This document shows, one piece after another, positions 1 to 10,404 of a stretch of 64,000 bases of DNA. Made by a program: the position numbers and the translations under genes. The stretch comes from Camarhynchus parvulus. Its lineage: Eukaryota > Chordata > Aves > Passeriformes > Thraupidae. Numbering within the stretch: the first letter of the stretch is position 1; each line of letters opens with the position of its first letter. Below the pieces are notes generated by a model. It was not told the DNA's origin, did not search any database, and worked only from the letters and a program-made list of their open reading frames with translations. The stretch lies in NCBI RefSeq assembly GCF_901933205.1, contig NC_044597.1, positions 2,034,126 to 2,098,125 on the forward strand, written 5' to 3'.

Positions 1-1112
1 GAGGGAGGGGATGTGCTCAGAAAAGCCCTGGCTACAAAACCTGCTCTCAACCACATCAAACAGGGCTGCACTTCCCTGCCCTGCAGACATGGAGGCAGCT
101 GGGATGCATCCCAGAGGGCAAGGGAATGCCTTCAGTAGGCAAATTTCCAGGGGGAGACTCTCTCTACTAGTGGCAAGTCATGCTCTAATTTTGGGTTGGC
201 TGTGTGTCAGCCTTTTGGTGTGAGGCTAAGCCAGGAGGGTGTGATGTCAGCAGACCCATGTCCCTTGCAGGGACAAAACTGCCCTCCAGCAAGGGCAGAT
301 CCATCCCTAACCCAGGAAAAGTGGTGCAAGCACTGGGCTGTACGCGAGTACACAGCTTCGGGCAGCCACAACAGCCATTGCTGACAGCATGAGCTTCTTG
401 TCAACACTCCCACAGCTTCAGGGGCTCACAGGACAGTCAACATGTTTTTGAAAAGTCTCTCATGCTGGTCAGGGTTTAAGACATGCTGCCAAAGCTCATG
501 GCACTGTGAGGAGAATGGGACAAACAAGGTGCTGTGCCAAGCCCCAACACACCCCTCATGGAGTGAGGGGAGACTCCACCAGAACTGTAGTCATGGTCCT
601 TAGGAAGGATGACATTTTATTTCTTCATGGTGACTGAAGGCAGTGATTTGAGACCCCCAGAGACTGCCATGAGAGGGGATGACTCTTCCAAGGAAATCTG
701 TAAAGGATTGAGGGAGAAGGATAAGTCATGTCATTTGTGTACCCAGGACAGACTCCTGCACTGGCAGGGGGAGAGTTGAACATTTCTGTAATGGGGTTTG
801 AAAGGAACAGCACCAGATTTCCCAGTTCCATGTCCTACATCTGCACAGACCCATCCTGCACCTGAGGGTACATCTTCTGGTGACAGGGGCATGATCCATC
901 TTGGGAAACCATTGGATCTGTCATCCTGGAACTTGAAAGGAGCCTACATAGCATAGTGGGCATTTCAGAAATGAGGAAATGCACTGGCAATGGTGATGGA
1001 AAACAAAACACAACCTGGGGCATTAGGTGGGATATTTTGCTTTGAAGATGAGTCTGTTGGAAAATTACTGTCCTCACGCAGTGGCTGTGGGCCTGGGGCA
1101 GCACAGGAGCAC
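1..1112. other. Upstream flank of K1, no gene recognised
   Basis: About 1.1 kb of non-repetitive, stop-rich sequence upstream of the first keratin promoter. Only short open frames (under 105 codons) occur, with no family I recognise. The last 100 bp, from about 1050, resemble the proximal upstream DNA of the other keratin genes (an AAAATTA block followed by GGGCCTGGGGCAGC before the TATA box), so the proximal promoter probably starts there. Confidence 0.6.
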
Positions 1113-1175
1113 TATAAAAGGAGTTCCAGCTCCTCACTGTCTCATCCACTCCTCTCCAGTCTCCTTGGGAACAAG
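1113..1175 (+). promoter_or_regulatory. K1 TATA box and non-coding exon 1
   Basis: TATAAAAG at 1113-1120 is followed about 30 bp later by a short leader exon that ends ..GGGAACAAG at 1175 against a consensus donor GTAAGT at 1176. The same spacing from TATA to donor recurs in the other genes. The transcription start (about 1140) is inferred from spacing. Confidence 0.85.
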
Positions 1176-1793
1176 GTAAGTCTGAAGCTCTTTATTCTTC
1201 TTTTATTCATTCTCATCATTGTGCTTCCATGGGATTTTTCAGCACAAAGCTGTCTCTTTGTCCTATACATGATTCTGGGGTTGCTTTCTGTGGGATAGGG
1301 GAAGGTGCAAAAGGGGGGACACGGAGAGAGGATGGAGCTCAGTTAGATGTCTCCTGTGGTGTGGGCTAGGAAGGGATCTCCCAGAGCTTGGCTGCATTTT
1401 GCAGGACTCTAGGGCTTTGGAGAACTGTGGAAACCCAGGGCACTGGGAATATTTCTCTGTCTGCTCTGGGGTGTCCTGGTCTCCCGGGGAGCACTGACTT
1501 TGACTCTCATTCATGGAGAAAACTAAACTTCAAGATAGACTGGAATCCACAAAAATGTGAAATAGATTATAGAGAGTAGTGTAGGTGTATCACTTGGTGA
1601 GAAATTGAGGTTTTGGGATTTTTAGTGTGTTGTGGATGGAAGCAAGATGGAGGGCACAGGGTGTTGTCCTGGGTTTCTTCTTCATGCTTCTTCTTCCTTC
1701 TTCTTCTTGGGTTTGGGTGGCATTTTGTAATTGGGCAGAAAAGTCCATATTGGGATCAGTTATTGGGTTAAAAGGGAAAATAATCTAGGTGTC

Positions 1794-2106
1794 TGTCACT
1801 TGTGTGCTGAGATTGAGGCAGGAACAGGCGAGAGACAGGATGGTAGAAAAGGCAAAGAAGGCTTTATTCAAAAGAATCATGTGGTTTTTATAGAGTGGTA
1901 CAATATGTTCTATTCTACTGGCAAACTAACAGAAACATCTTTCTCACGCACTGTCCTTGAGAGGAACAGAAATATAAAGTAGAAAACCAGCACCTGCAAA
2001 TTGTTTATAGTCAACAAGTTATCACATCTTTCCAGCTCCCTAAAACTTCTCACAAGCCGCTGTGAGAAACGCTTGCCATTTCTCTCTCTGTCCCATGGCA
2101 CCCACA
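1794..2106 (-). mobile_element. Solo LTR in the K1 intron, 6-bp target duplication
   Basis: A 313-bp element reading TGTGGGTGCCATGGGACAG.. to ..AAGTGACA on the minus strand, flanked by a perfect direct repeat GGTGTC at 1788-1793 and 2107-2112. TG..CA ends, a minus-strand TATA-like TATAAAAA and a near-poly(A) AATAAAG make it a retroviral long terminal repeat with no internal region. It is a sibling of the LTR at 15753-16067. A 6-bp duplication is typical of class II (ERVK/alpharetrovirus-like) elements; class assignment is inference. Confidence 0.92.
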
Positions 2107-2465
2107 GGTGTCAGTTCTTAATTGGATAGTTTAGTCTTAAAAGACCTTGTAACAAGAGATTGTTGGCCATTTTGTGCCTTCTAATGAAAAGCTGCTGAAC
2201 TCACAGTAATGAGACTGTTTTACTGATAAGAAATAAACACCTGGGTCTGAACACGAATTACTGTCCTAAGTGCATTCAGTCCAGACTCAGAAAAATGGAT
2301 GACTGGGACCTCACAGAGAAGGAGAAGCCTGTCGGCATCCTTATGATCCTTCCAGCTCTTTGTATGAGCTGTGTTCTCTCCGTTGTGATGGTGTTACAGG
2401 CTTCTACTCACTTATGCTTTTCTACCCCCTTCCCTCTCTCTCAGGTGAATCTGCAGCCCCAAGCC

Positions 2466-2771
2466 ATGTCCTGCTACACCCGGTGCCAGCCCTGCCAGCC
2501 CTGTGGCCCCACCCCGCTGGGCAGCAGCTGCAATGAGCGCTGTGTCAGGCAGTGCCAGGACTCCACTGTGGCCATCCAGCCCTCGCCCGTGGTGGTGACC
2601 CTGCCTGGCCCCATCCTCAGCTCCTTCCCACAGAACACCGCCGTGGGATCCTCCACCTCTGCTGCTGTTGGCAGCATCCTCAGCTCTCAGGGAGTGCCCA
2701 TCAGCTCTGGAGGCTTTGGCCTCTCTGGCCTGGGCAGTGGCCTCTGTGGCAGGAGATGCTTCCCCTGCTAA
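2466..2771 (+). CDS. K1: feather beta-keratin, classic type (101 aa)
   Basis: Structural corneous beta-protein that polymerises into the 3-4 nm filaments of cornified feather cells and is cross-linked through cysteines. Visible parts: Cys/Pro-rich arm with [15 protein letters not shown] (8-22), CVRQCQ (26-31), beta-sheet core [16 protein letters not shown] (42-57), then [10 protein letters not shown] and a short Gly/Ser tail ending CGRRCFPC. Of all copies its tail is closest to ordinary feather keratins. The start was chosen because it lies 21 nt after the acceptor CTCAG at 2440-2444, the same distance as in the other genes, and opens with MSC; an in-frame ATG at 2295 lies inside the intron. 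Intron 1176-2444 is four times longer than in the other genes, partly through an LTR. 10 cysteines. Confidence 0.96.
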   Translation: MSCYTRCQPCQPCGPTPLGSSCNERCVRQCQDSTVAIQPSPVVVTLPGPILSSFPQNTAVGSSTSAAVGSILSSQGVPISSGGFGLSGLGSGLCGRRCFPC

Positions 2772-3166
2772 AGGTGCTGGTGATGATTCCAGGGTGTAAG
2801 CCTAAGGACTGAGCAAGATGGTTCTTCACTGGGGATGGAGCATCAACTTGGTGCTTCCTGAGGGGCTGAGCAAGCCCAGCAGCCCTTGCAGAAGGACTCT
2901 TGGGAAGCACAGCCCAGCCCTGCCTCTGTCCCCTGCCACTCTCTCCTTTCCCTCCTGTGTCCTTGTTCCCTCGTGCTCCCCAGGGATGTGAGCCGCACAC
3001 ATCCAGCCAGGGGAGCACCTGCTGGCCCTGCTCCCTCTGTAGGGCAGGCAGATGGACTTCTAGAGGGTTCTCAGCCACAGCCATGGGGCACAATCTCTTA
3101 TCTGTCCCTCGTGCTCACTGCACCATGATCATTGCTCGAAATCACCTAATTTCCCTCTCTTGACTC

Positions 3167-3172
3167 ATTAAA
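3167..3172 (+). terminator. K1 poly(A) signal ATTAAA
   Basis: ATTAAA 395 nt after the K1 stop, followed by GTTATGCTGCATTTGAGCC, which matches the GTTTTGCTGCATCCCAGCC after the signals of K2 and K3. Confidence 0.85.
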
Positions 3173-3194
3173 GTTATGCTGCATTTGAGCCATT

Positions 3195-3959
3195 GCCTCT
3201 GTGTCATTTTTCCTGCAGATGCTCCCCCAAGACAACCAGGGAAAGAGATGTTGCTCAGTCTTTGTTCTGGGAGGTGTTTGGGGATGGCTCTGAAGTGACT
3301 GGTAACACAGGCTTGCATCAAGTTTGCTTAATCAGACACCGGATTACTTTCTGCTTTCTAAATCTTGCAAAACTTGCAGGATGATGACATTCCAGATGCC
3401 AAAGGGATTTTACTGCTAATGGCATCCAGGGCCAGCTTTAATCTCTGTGGACGGAAAGTTCATATGGAGCACCATTCTTTCTCTAGTGCACCAGAAAAAT
3501 TGGGTCCATATCTGCCAATCCTCTCTATGCCATGAAATTTCCATTTCTTTGCCACTACCCACAAAAACTGCATGCCAGAATCCCTTTACTTATGCTTAAA
3601 CACTCCACCTGGAAACAATCCCTCCTTTTTTTGTTGTGGGATAAAAATCTCTGCAAAGACAAAAAAAGCTTTTGTCACTGAGGTGTTGGATTTAGTGGAG
3701 ACTTTAACAGTTTCTTTCAGCCCTTGGAACAGAGCAGTGAGACCAGGTCAATGTAGCCTAGTCTACAAGGAGGTGTGGTCTTGGGACATGGAGAGAGAAA
3801 ATTTCCACCACAGAATCTTTTCACCCCTTTGTCCATCCTCTGAAGAGTGGCTGCTATCAGAACAAGGTTCATTGATGGGACATGTCTGGCTGTGGAGGGG
3901 AAATAGCAACTGCGCCCAGAACTCAGCCTTCATAGAATCACCAAATACCCTTGTTGTGT
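3195..3959. other. Intergenic, no feature recognised
   Basis: The first 100 bp still resemble the post-poly(A) DNA of K3 (CCTCTGTGT.., AGAGATGTTGCTC). The rest is moderately AT-rich with no keratin homology or repeat I can name; the longest frame (130 codons from 3572) has no recognisable domain. Confidence 0.5.
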
Positions 3960-4370
3960 TGTGAGGTCCCCAGGACGAGGTGAGAGATGAGAATTTGACC
4001 CCATGTTTCTCTGAAGCCTGTTTTATTATGTTATGATATGATATGATATTGTATTATATGATATTGTATTATATGATATGATATGATATGAATGATATGA
4101 TATTATATTATATACTAAAACTATACTAAAGAAAGAGAAAAGATACATCAGAAGGCTAGAAAAGAATGAATAATAAAAACCCAGGACTGACTCAGAGTCC
4201 GACACAGCTGGCTGTGATTGGCCATTAATTAAAACAATTCACATTTTTGGATAAACAATCTCCAGACCACATTCCAGAGGAGCAAAACATGGAGAAGCTG
4301 AGGCTTCTCATCTTCCCAGGAGAAGAAATCCTGGCAAAGGGATTTTTCAGAAAATACCACGGTGGCAGTC
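3960..4370. mobile_element. LTR-like element with internal ATGAT-type repeat expansion
   Basis: Begins TGTGAGGTCCCCAGG and ends near position 4370 in GGATTTTTCAGAAAATACC, with GTGATTGGCCATTAATTA inside: a pattern I recognise as a common songbird LTR. The left third holds an expanded TGATA-rich simple repeat (4027-4112). Ends are approximate and I found no target duplication. Confidence 0.6.
4027..4112. repeat. AT-rich simple repeat (TGATA/TATTA units)
   Basis: Imperfect pentamer array of ATGAT, with TGTAT and TATAT variants, lying inside the LTR-like element. Confidence 0.85.
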
Positions 4371-4580
4371 CTGAGCTGGAAGGCACCCACAAGGATCACC
4401 GAGTCCAAATCCTGGCCCTGCACAGACACCACAACCATCCCACCCTGTGCCTGAGAGCATTGTCCAAATGCTCCTTGAGCTCTGGCAGCTCTGGGACTGT
4501 GACCATTCCCTGGGAGTCTGTTCAATATCTGACCACTCTCTAGGGAAAGACTCTTTTCCTGATATCCAATCTAAATCTGC
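4370..4580 (-). mobile_element. CR1 LINE fragment
   Basis: Contains blocks of the CR1 3' region in reverse: CCTGGCCCTGCACAGACACC, GAGAGCATTGTCCAAATGC, CCTGATATCCAATCTAAA. It is 5'-truncated, as most avian CR1 copies are. It abuts the left arm of the K2/K3 inverted repeat. Confidence 0.8.
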
Positions 4581-4685
4581 TGCTGAGAAACAGAAGATCC
4601 ACACCCACCTTGCTCTCTGGAAGCTGGGGAGAGCGTGGGGAGAGACAAGGACCACACAGAGGCACAGGCTGGGATGCAGCAAAAC

Positions 4686-4691
4686 TTTAAT
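4686..4691 (-). terminator. K2 poly(A) signal ATTAAA
   Basis: TTTAAT on the plus strand, ATTAAA on the coding strand, 302 nt after the K2 stop; mirrors the K3 signal in the other arm. Confidence 0.85.
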
Positions 4692-4992
4692 TAAGAATTA
4701 AAGCAGGCCCTCTGAGTGGGCACCATAGTGCAGGGAGCACCAGGGGGATGTGGAAGACTTGGCCACAAGTCCCTTGGTGCAGTCACACCTTGGATGGGGC
4801 TTAGCCAGGGGAGGACATGAGAGCAGAGACAAAAAAAGAACAGGAGGGAAACAGGCAAGTTAGACAAAGGCCATGGTTTGAGAGGCCAGGCATAGCTCTT
4901 CCCAAATGCCATGGATGCTCAGTGCCTCTAAATGACCATGCTCAGTCCATTTCCATCTTCTGGGTTCCGGGGGTTCCTTCTGTGGCGCAGCT

Positions 4993-5355
4993 TCACCAGA
5001 CCCTGTTCCAGTGGCGCCTGGTGATGCAGGAGAGGTCAAATCCCCTGGAGCTGATGGGCACTCCCTCAGATCTGAGGATGCTGCCAACAGCAGCAGAGGT
5101 GGAGGATCCCACAGTGGTGTTCTGTGGGAAGGAGCTGAGGATGGGGCCAGGCAGGGTCACCACCACGGGCGAGGGCTGGATGAACACGGTGGAGTCCTGG
5201 CACTGCCTGACACAGGGCTCATTGCAGCTGCTGCCCAGCGGGGTGGGGCCACAGGGCTGGAAACAGGGGCTGCAAGGCTGGAAACAGGGGGTGCAGGGCC
5301 AGTAGCAAGGGGTCCAGGCTTGGTAGCAAGGGGTGCAAGGCTGGCAGCTGGACAT
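4993..5355 (-). CDS. K2: feather beta-keratin with expanded N-terminal Cys-Pro repeats (120 aa)
   Basis: Sister of K3 on the opposite arm of the inverted repeat. The core is ordinary ([16 protein letters not shown] at 64-79, then [11 protein letters not shown]). Two things set it apart. The N-terminal arm is 21 residues longer than in K3: heptads of the form xPCxPCF/Y (about residues 5-35) are repeated, including a TPCYQAW variant in which a Cys has become Trp. And the last codon is TGG, so the protein ends RRHWNRVW where K3 ends RRHWNRVC, losing the C-terminal cysteine. Other substitutions at normally fixed sites include ILRSEG and SSRGFDLS. The CDS starts 21 nt inside exon 2 (acceptor CTCCCAG, exon 5' end 5376). 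The intron 5377-6149 is enlarged by an LTR. 13 Cys. Confidence 0.93.
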   Translation of the reverse strand: MSSCQPCTPCYQAWTPCYWPCTPCFQPCSPCFQPCGPTPLGSSCNEPCVRQCQDSTVFIQPSPVVVTLPGPILSSFPQNTTVGSSTSAAVGSILRSEGVPISSRGFDLSCITRRHWNRVW

Positions 5356-5487
5356 GGCTCTGAGTCACAGGTGCACCTGGGAGAGAAGAAAGACACAAGA
5401 TGGGGATGGTTGAGGAGCCACCTCCCCACCCACCACAAGGGAGCCAAGACACAGCCTGGCCTGGGGGATGCAGCCAGTGCAGGGAGA

Positions 5488-5954
5488 TGTTCTGCGGAGA
5501 TAACCCAAAACTCCACAACTTTGTGAAAGTTGTAAAGCCGGTATGTTTATTACAGTGCCGGACGCATGTGGAGATTACTCTCCTTAAAAGACATGCGTAC
5601 TTCTGGGAACTTCAGGTCCCTTTTTATCCCCCTCTCAAATACATATGCATACAATTTCACAATAGGTTCATACATATTCATTTTTACAAATTTTGCATGA
5701 CATTTGCCTCTAGTTCTTTATCAGAAAGAACTCCTAGGTCAGGTTGACCTGCTCTCAGAGCAGTCTCTCTGTCTCCCTCTATCACCCTCTGTCTCGCTCC
5801 CACCTTTATCTCTGTCCTTCACTAAAGCAGTTTCTCTGACCCTAGGCTTTGCAGTCAGGCTACATAGCTATGTTTTCTAACCACAGACTCAAAGATGTAC
5901 ATTTCACCTAAATCAAAATGGATTTCTACTCTGGAGATTTTCTACTCTGTTTCA
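5488..5954 (-). mobile_element. LTR-like insertion in the K2 intron
   Basis: 467 bp absent from the paralogous K3 intron, where GCAGGGAG runs straight into GACCACACGAC. On the minus strand it starts TGAAACAGAG and ends CCGCAGAACA (TG..CA), with a GGATAAAAAGG promoter-like box near 5617-5627 and AATAAA at 5546-5551 before a U5-like end. Target duplication is unclear (GGGAGA left, AAGGAC right), so exact ends may be a few bases off. Confidence 0.8.
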
Positions 5955-6149
5955 AAGGACCACACGACTCTTTGCCTGCTCCCCACCACTGGACAAGGAC
6001 AGACTGGCCCACAAAAGCACTTTCTTAGTCAAGAGAACAAGAGTTCCGCCAGCCCTGACACAGCCCTTCTCCACACCAAACCCTCTCTCCACCTCCCCTC
6101 CCCAAACAGGCAGCCTCAAGCCCAGTACAGGACAGAGCCTCCAACTCAC

Positions 6150-6216
6150 GTGCTTCCGAAGGAGAAGAAGGACAGTGGAGTGGATGGGAGAGTGAAAAGC
6201 TGGGACACCTTTTATA
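6150..6216 (-). promoter_or_regulatory. K2 TATA box and non-coding exon 1
   Basis: TATAAAAGG on the minus strand at 6208-6216; exon 1 ends at 6150 against donor GTGAGT (6144-6149). The 67-bp spacing from TATA to donor equals that of K3. Confidence 0.87.
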
Positions 6217-6648
6217 CTGGTTCTGCACTGCCCCAGGTCCAGAGGAAGTCTCTCTGGAAACAATAATTTTCTGAGAAGCTCATTTCAAGTGCAAAACACT
6301 CCAATTAATGTGATGGGCTACGTTTTGTTTTCCTGTATGGCCGCATTTCCATTGCCTTCTTTGGCCATGCACATTTCTCCCTGAAGGCTCCATTTTAGGG
6401 CTGATCATGGAAGCCCATGGACCTGTGGGACAGGAGCTCATGGGTGCCAGCAGAAGATGAGTCTTGAGTGCCAGAGGCACTGCCTGCAGTCTGGGGACAT
6501 TGGCCTGGGGCACTCCCGGGGGCAGGAAGGGCCCTGCTGCTCCAAGCCCTGGAATGCTTGCTCAGATGCTGAAGGGTTAGTGAACGTGCTGATGGGCCAC
6601 ATCCCTTCCTCCCACCCTCCAAAATGTCTGATAGACACTGGCCAGTGC

Positions 6649-6995
6649 CTTTGCTGTCTCAGCTGCGTCCCCTCCCTATTTCTTGTGCCCCACTAACTGG
6701 TGGGGCAATGTGAGAAGCAGAAGAGGCCTTGATGTGGTAAAAGCACCACTGAAAAAAGAGCCCTGCCTCCACTTGAGCAGCTGTGGGCTTGTGTGGCAAA
6801 GGACACTCAGAGAAACCTCTTGGGTGGGCAAGTCCTGGGAGAGGACATGATGAGGTTGTTTGTGCTTGTAGGGGACTGTCAGAGAGCGTCCATGGGGTGC
6901 ATGGGGCACAACAAGTGCACCAAGGACTTCTGAGCGCAGCATTAAAAGGAAGAGAGACGAGAGCAGCAGTGCTGATGATCAACCTGCTGAGGTAA
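6649..6995. other. Spacer of the K2/K3 inverted repeat
   Basis: About 350 bp of single-copy sequence between the two arms. It is the only DNA shared as distal upstream region by the two divergent genes. No coding feature or known repeat is visible. Confidence 0.7.
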
Positions 6996-7423
6996 TGGCC
7001 AGTGTCTATCAGACATTTTGGAGAGTGGGAGGAAGGGATGTGGCCCATCAGCACGTTCACTAACCCTTCAGCATCTGAGCAAGCATTCCAGGGCTTGGAG
7101 CAGCAGGGCCCTTCCTGCCCCCAGGAGTGCCCCAGGCCAATGTCCCCAGACTGCAGGCAGTGCCTCTGGCACTCAAGACTCATCTTCTGCTGGCACCCAT
7201 GAGCTCCTGTCCCACAGGTCCATGGGCTTCCATGATCAGCCCTAAAATGGAGCCTTCAGGGAGAAATGTGCATGGCCAAAGAAGGCAATGGAAATGCGGC
7301 CATACAGGAAAAGAAAATGCAGCCCATCACATTAATTGGAGTGTTTTGCACTTGAAATGAGCTTCTCAGAAAATTATTGTTTCCAGAGAGACTTCCTCTG
7401 GACCTGGGGCAGTGCAGGACCAT

Positions 7424-7490
7424 TATAAAAGGCGTCCCAGCTTTTCACTCTCCCATCCACTCCACTGCCCTTCTTCTCCTTTGGAAGCAA
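7424..7490 (+). promoter_or_regulatory. K3 TATA box and non-coding exon 1
   Basis: TATAAAAGG at 7424-7432; exon 1 ends ..TTTGGAAGCAA at 7490 before donor GTGAGT. Confidence 0.87.
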
Positions 7491-7810
7491 GTGAGTTGGA
7501 GGCTCTGTCCTATACTGGGCTTGAGGCTGCCTGTTTGGGGAGGGGAGGTGGAGAGAGGGTTTGGTGTGGAGAAGGGCTGTGTCAGGGCTGGCGGAACTCT
7601 TGTTCTCTTGAACAAAGTGCTTTTGTGGGCCAGTCTGTCCTTGTCCAGTGGTGGGGAGCAGGCAAAGAGTCGTGTGGTCCTCCCTGTACTGGCTGCATCC
7701 CCCAGGCCAGGCTGTGTCTTGGTTCCCTTGTGGTGGGTGGAGAGGTGGCTCCTCAACCATCCCCATCTTGTGTCTTTCTTCTCTCCCAGGTGCACCTGTG
7801 ACCCCCAGCC

Positions 7811-8110
7811 ATGTCCTGCTACCAGCCCTGCACCCCTTGCTACCAGCCCTGTGGCCCCACTCCCCTGGGCAGCAGTTGCAATGAGTGCTGTGTCAGGCAG
7901 TGCCAGGACTCCACCATCATCATTGAACCCTCCCCTGTGGTGGTGACCCTGCCTGGCCCCATCCTCAGCTCCTTCCCACAGAACACCGCCGTGGGATCCT
8001 CCACCTCTGCTGCTGCTGGCAGCATCCTCAGCTCTGAGGGAGTGCCCATCAGCTCTGGGGGATTTGACATCTCCTGCATCACCAGGCGCCACTGGAACAG
8101 GGTCTGCTGA
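7811..8110 (+). CDS. K3: feather beta-keratin (99 aa)
   Basis: Compact copy with arm [30 protein letters not shown] (21-32), core [13 protein letters not shown] (46-58), [16 protein letters not shown] and the tail [17 protein letters not shown]. The tail is shared only with K2 and is basic/aromatic, unlike the RPC ending of types A and B. The start lies 21 nt after the acceptor CTCCCAG (7783-7789). Intron 7491-7789 is 299 bp, the family's usual size, and so shows the state before the LTR insertion in K2. 10 Cys. Intact by every feature I can see. Confidence 0.96.
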   Translation: MSCYQPCTPCYQPCGPTPLGSSCNECCVRQCQDSTIIIEPSPVVVTLPGPILSSFPQNTAVGSSTSAAAGSILSSEGVPISSGGFDISCITRRHWNRVC

Positions 8111-8463
8111 AGCTGCTGGTGACTGCCTCACAGAAGAACCCCCAGAACTCTGAAGATGGAAATGGACTGAGTGTGGAGATCCTGACCATTACTTTCAGAG
8201 GCACTGAGCATCCACCTGCACAGGAGGTGGCGTGTCTGGGCTCTTTGAAACCATGGTCCTTGTCCAAATTGCCTGTTTCTCCCACTCTTCTGTCTCTCTT
8301 TTTCTTCTCTGTTGTTTTGTCCTCCCCTGAGCTGTGATCACTGGCTAAGCCCCATCCAAGGTGTGAACTGCATTGTGGCCAAGGGACAGAGTCTCCTTCA
8401 TCCCTCTGGTGCTCCCTCCACTATGGCGCCCACTCTGAGGGCTTCCCTTCCCTCTTACAACTC

Positions 8464-8469
8464 ATTAAA
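8464..8469 (+). terminator. K3 poly(A) signal ATTAAA
   Basis: ATTAAA 354 nt after the stop, followed by GTTTTGCTGCATCC. Confidence 0.85.
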
Positions 8470-8545
8470 GTTTTGCTGCATCCCAGCCTGTGCCTCTGTG
8501 TGGTCCTTGTCTCTCCCTATGTTGTCTCCAGCTGCCAGAGAGAAA

Positions 8546-9130
8546 GATGTTGCTCTGGGGGGATGTGGCAGGCACAGATGAGAGCCCTGGGTCTTCCTGG
8601 GGTGGTGGATGTGTGAGACACTGTGGCAGGATATTCTGCCCTGTAATGTGGTCAAGCAACTTGGAGAATGCCTTATTTGCCAGGCTTATTTATCAGTAGT
8701 GGACTGAGGGGGGGCTCTCTGTCTGACTCACCAAACCCCAACCACCGTCCTTACATTGCTGCAATGACAGACACAAGACTGAGAGTCAGTCACTCTGTGC
8801 TATAGAAGTCCAGTCCAATTTTAGACAATAGGTCCTTCTAACATTTTCCTGCTTGGATATGTGTATGATCTTTCCTGCTTTGGATTGAAAATGTCCCTTC
8901 AAGACTGCTCCTTTATGTCAAGTAAAAGAGATATGCCCATGAGCATTGGTATGCTGAGTTGCACCAATATCTATTTCAACAGTTCTTTATTTTTGCTGGC
9001 TTTAATGCAATTGCTTTAATATAATTGCTTTGATACTGTGCAGTATCCTATTCTACACAGTACTAGTAGTTTTAGGTTTTATACTGTGTAGTAAATAATT
9101 CTGATTAATATATTTTGTCTAATAATTTGT
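8546..9130. other. AT-rich intergenic, no gene
   Basis: AT content rises sharply after about 8750. No keratin homology. It may be the degraded 5' part of the retroviral relic that follows, but I cannot define LTR ends here. Confidence 0.5.
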
Positions 9131-9221
9131 CATAATAATTTATTTATATATAAATAAATAAATAAATACATATACATATATATATGCATATACATATACA
9201 TATACATATATATATATATAT

Positions 9222-9277
<56 letters not shown>

Positions 9278-9298
9278 GTATGTATGTATGTATGTATC
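9131..9298. repeat. TA/TATG/TAAA microsatellite
   Basis: Runs of ATAA, TACATA, (TA)n and finally (TATG)n over about 170 bp, nearly without G or C. Confidence 0.95.
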
Positions 9299-9479
9299 AA
9301 AATTTTCCATTATTAATCCTGTGGGACAAAGTTACTTAAATCACTCACAATCTAGGTCTAAGATTGGATGCAGCTTAACCCAGACTCCTCTTTGAGGAGG
9401 AATTTAGAAAGCCAGGGTGTCCTCTCTGCACCTCACAACTCAGCAGGGCTTCTCTAATAAACTCTGAAGTTCCCTCTTC

Positions 9480-10205
9480 ACCAGTGACAATTTGGTGTAG
9501 TTGGCAGGATGGCAAATTTTGAGAAACAGACACAACAGAATATTTACATAGGCACAGTATAGTCAAGAAAATGTGGGACATGGTAATAGAAATGGAAAAA
9601 CGCTGCCATTTTGGTGAGAGAAGTATTTTGCTAAGAAATGAAATAAGGCATTTAGTCTTTGTTTTACGTAACTAAAGCTTTGCAAATTAGAAGTCGAACA
9701 CCTTGGAGAGAAAGCTGAAAAGGCATTGAATGCTAAAAAGAGATTGGCTGAAAACTTGAAGAACCAGCTGTATGACTTCCTCCAAATAGAAAGAGAATTA
9801 AATTTGCAAACTCCCTGTCTCATTGTGGAGCTGGAGAATGAGGAGGAGTTTTCCAACCTTGCTAATGAGGTAGAGTGGGAGGCAGACTACATTTAATATG
9901 ATCTCCCCATCCTTTATTCATTGTCAGAAAAGTTTGATGCAGTAAGGCCAAACTCCACACCTCACCCTAAACTCTACCAATTTGTAAAAACTGAATTAAT
10001 TTATGAGGTAGAGCCCACTGTAAGAACTAAAGATAAACCTTGCACTGTGATGCAGTTGGCGAAACTGCAAGAGTGATGTAGCAAAAATTTCAAAAAACCA
10101 AACTAGGCCAGCACCTCTATCAGAGCACACAGTCATGCCCAGCAGTGGGATGGCACACAGGGCTCTTTTAGATGGCCCATTTATGTAGGATGGCAAATAT
10201 AATCC
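9480..10205 (+). mobile_element. Endogenous retrovirus relic, gag-like, decayed
   Basis: After a leader-like TTTGGTGTAGTTGGCAGGAT (about 9491) the plus strand reads, with several in-frame stops (for example TAA near 9894 and TGA near 10074), a Leu/Glu-rich helical stretch and then a PxLYQFVK-like segment that I associate with avian ERVL-type gag. It is broken by stops and small frame changes and ends without pol. Family assignment is inference from general pattern; a profile search would settle it. Confidence 0.5.
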
Positions 10206-10404
10206 TTGTCTTTAGGTCCCAAGCACACTGCAAATAACAGCCCATGAACATTCTGTCGAGCCCAGAGCACAGGATTCATTCACACAAATCCACATCCTGG
10301 TGGAAGAGAACAGGGTTTCCATCTCATCTGCTGCAGAATGGAGGTAAGGGGAGTAAAAAATATCCTGGTTTGAAAGATGTGTGCCAAGGAAGGCGGGAAC
10401 CTCC

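Larger units (their letters stand above)
4605..6648. repeat. Left arm of K2/K3 inverted repeat
   Basis: From about 4605 to 6648 the sequence matches the reverse complement of 6996-8545, including the whole K2/K3 transcription unit and about 430 bp upstream of the TATA box. The arms differ mainly by the LTR insertion in K2 and by the repeat expansion in the K2 coding region. The last 200 bp next to the spacer are almost identical. Confidence 0.9.
6996..8545. repeat. Right arm of K2/K3 inverted repeat
   Basis: Reverse-complement copy of 4605-6648 without the LTR. It ends shortly after the K3 poly(A) signal, where both arms read ..CTCTGTGTGGTCCTTGTC in their own direction. Confidence 0.9.

Noticed and set aside
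2295..2465. Upstream in-frame extension of K1 (158-codon frame)
   Set aside because: The extension lies in the leader intron before a clear polypyrimidine/CTCAG acceptor, and all paralogues start at the MSC codon 21 nt after the acceptor.
9131..9298. AT-rich origin or scaffold attachment region
   Set aside because: It is a plain TA/TATG microsatellite; nothing in the sequence supports an origin.
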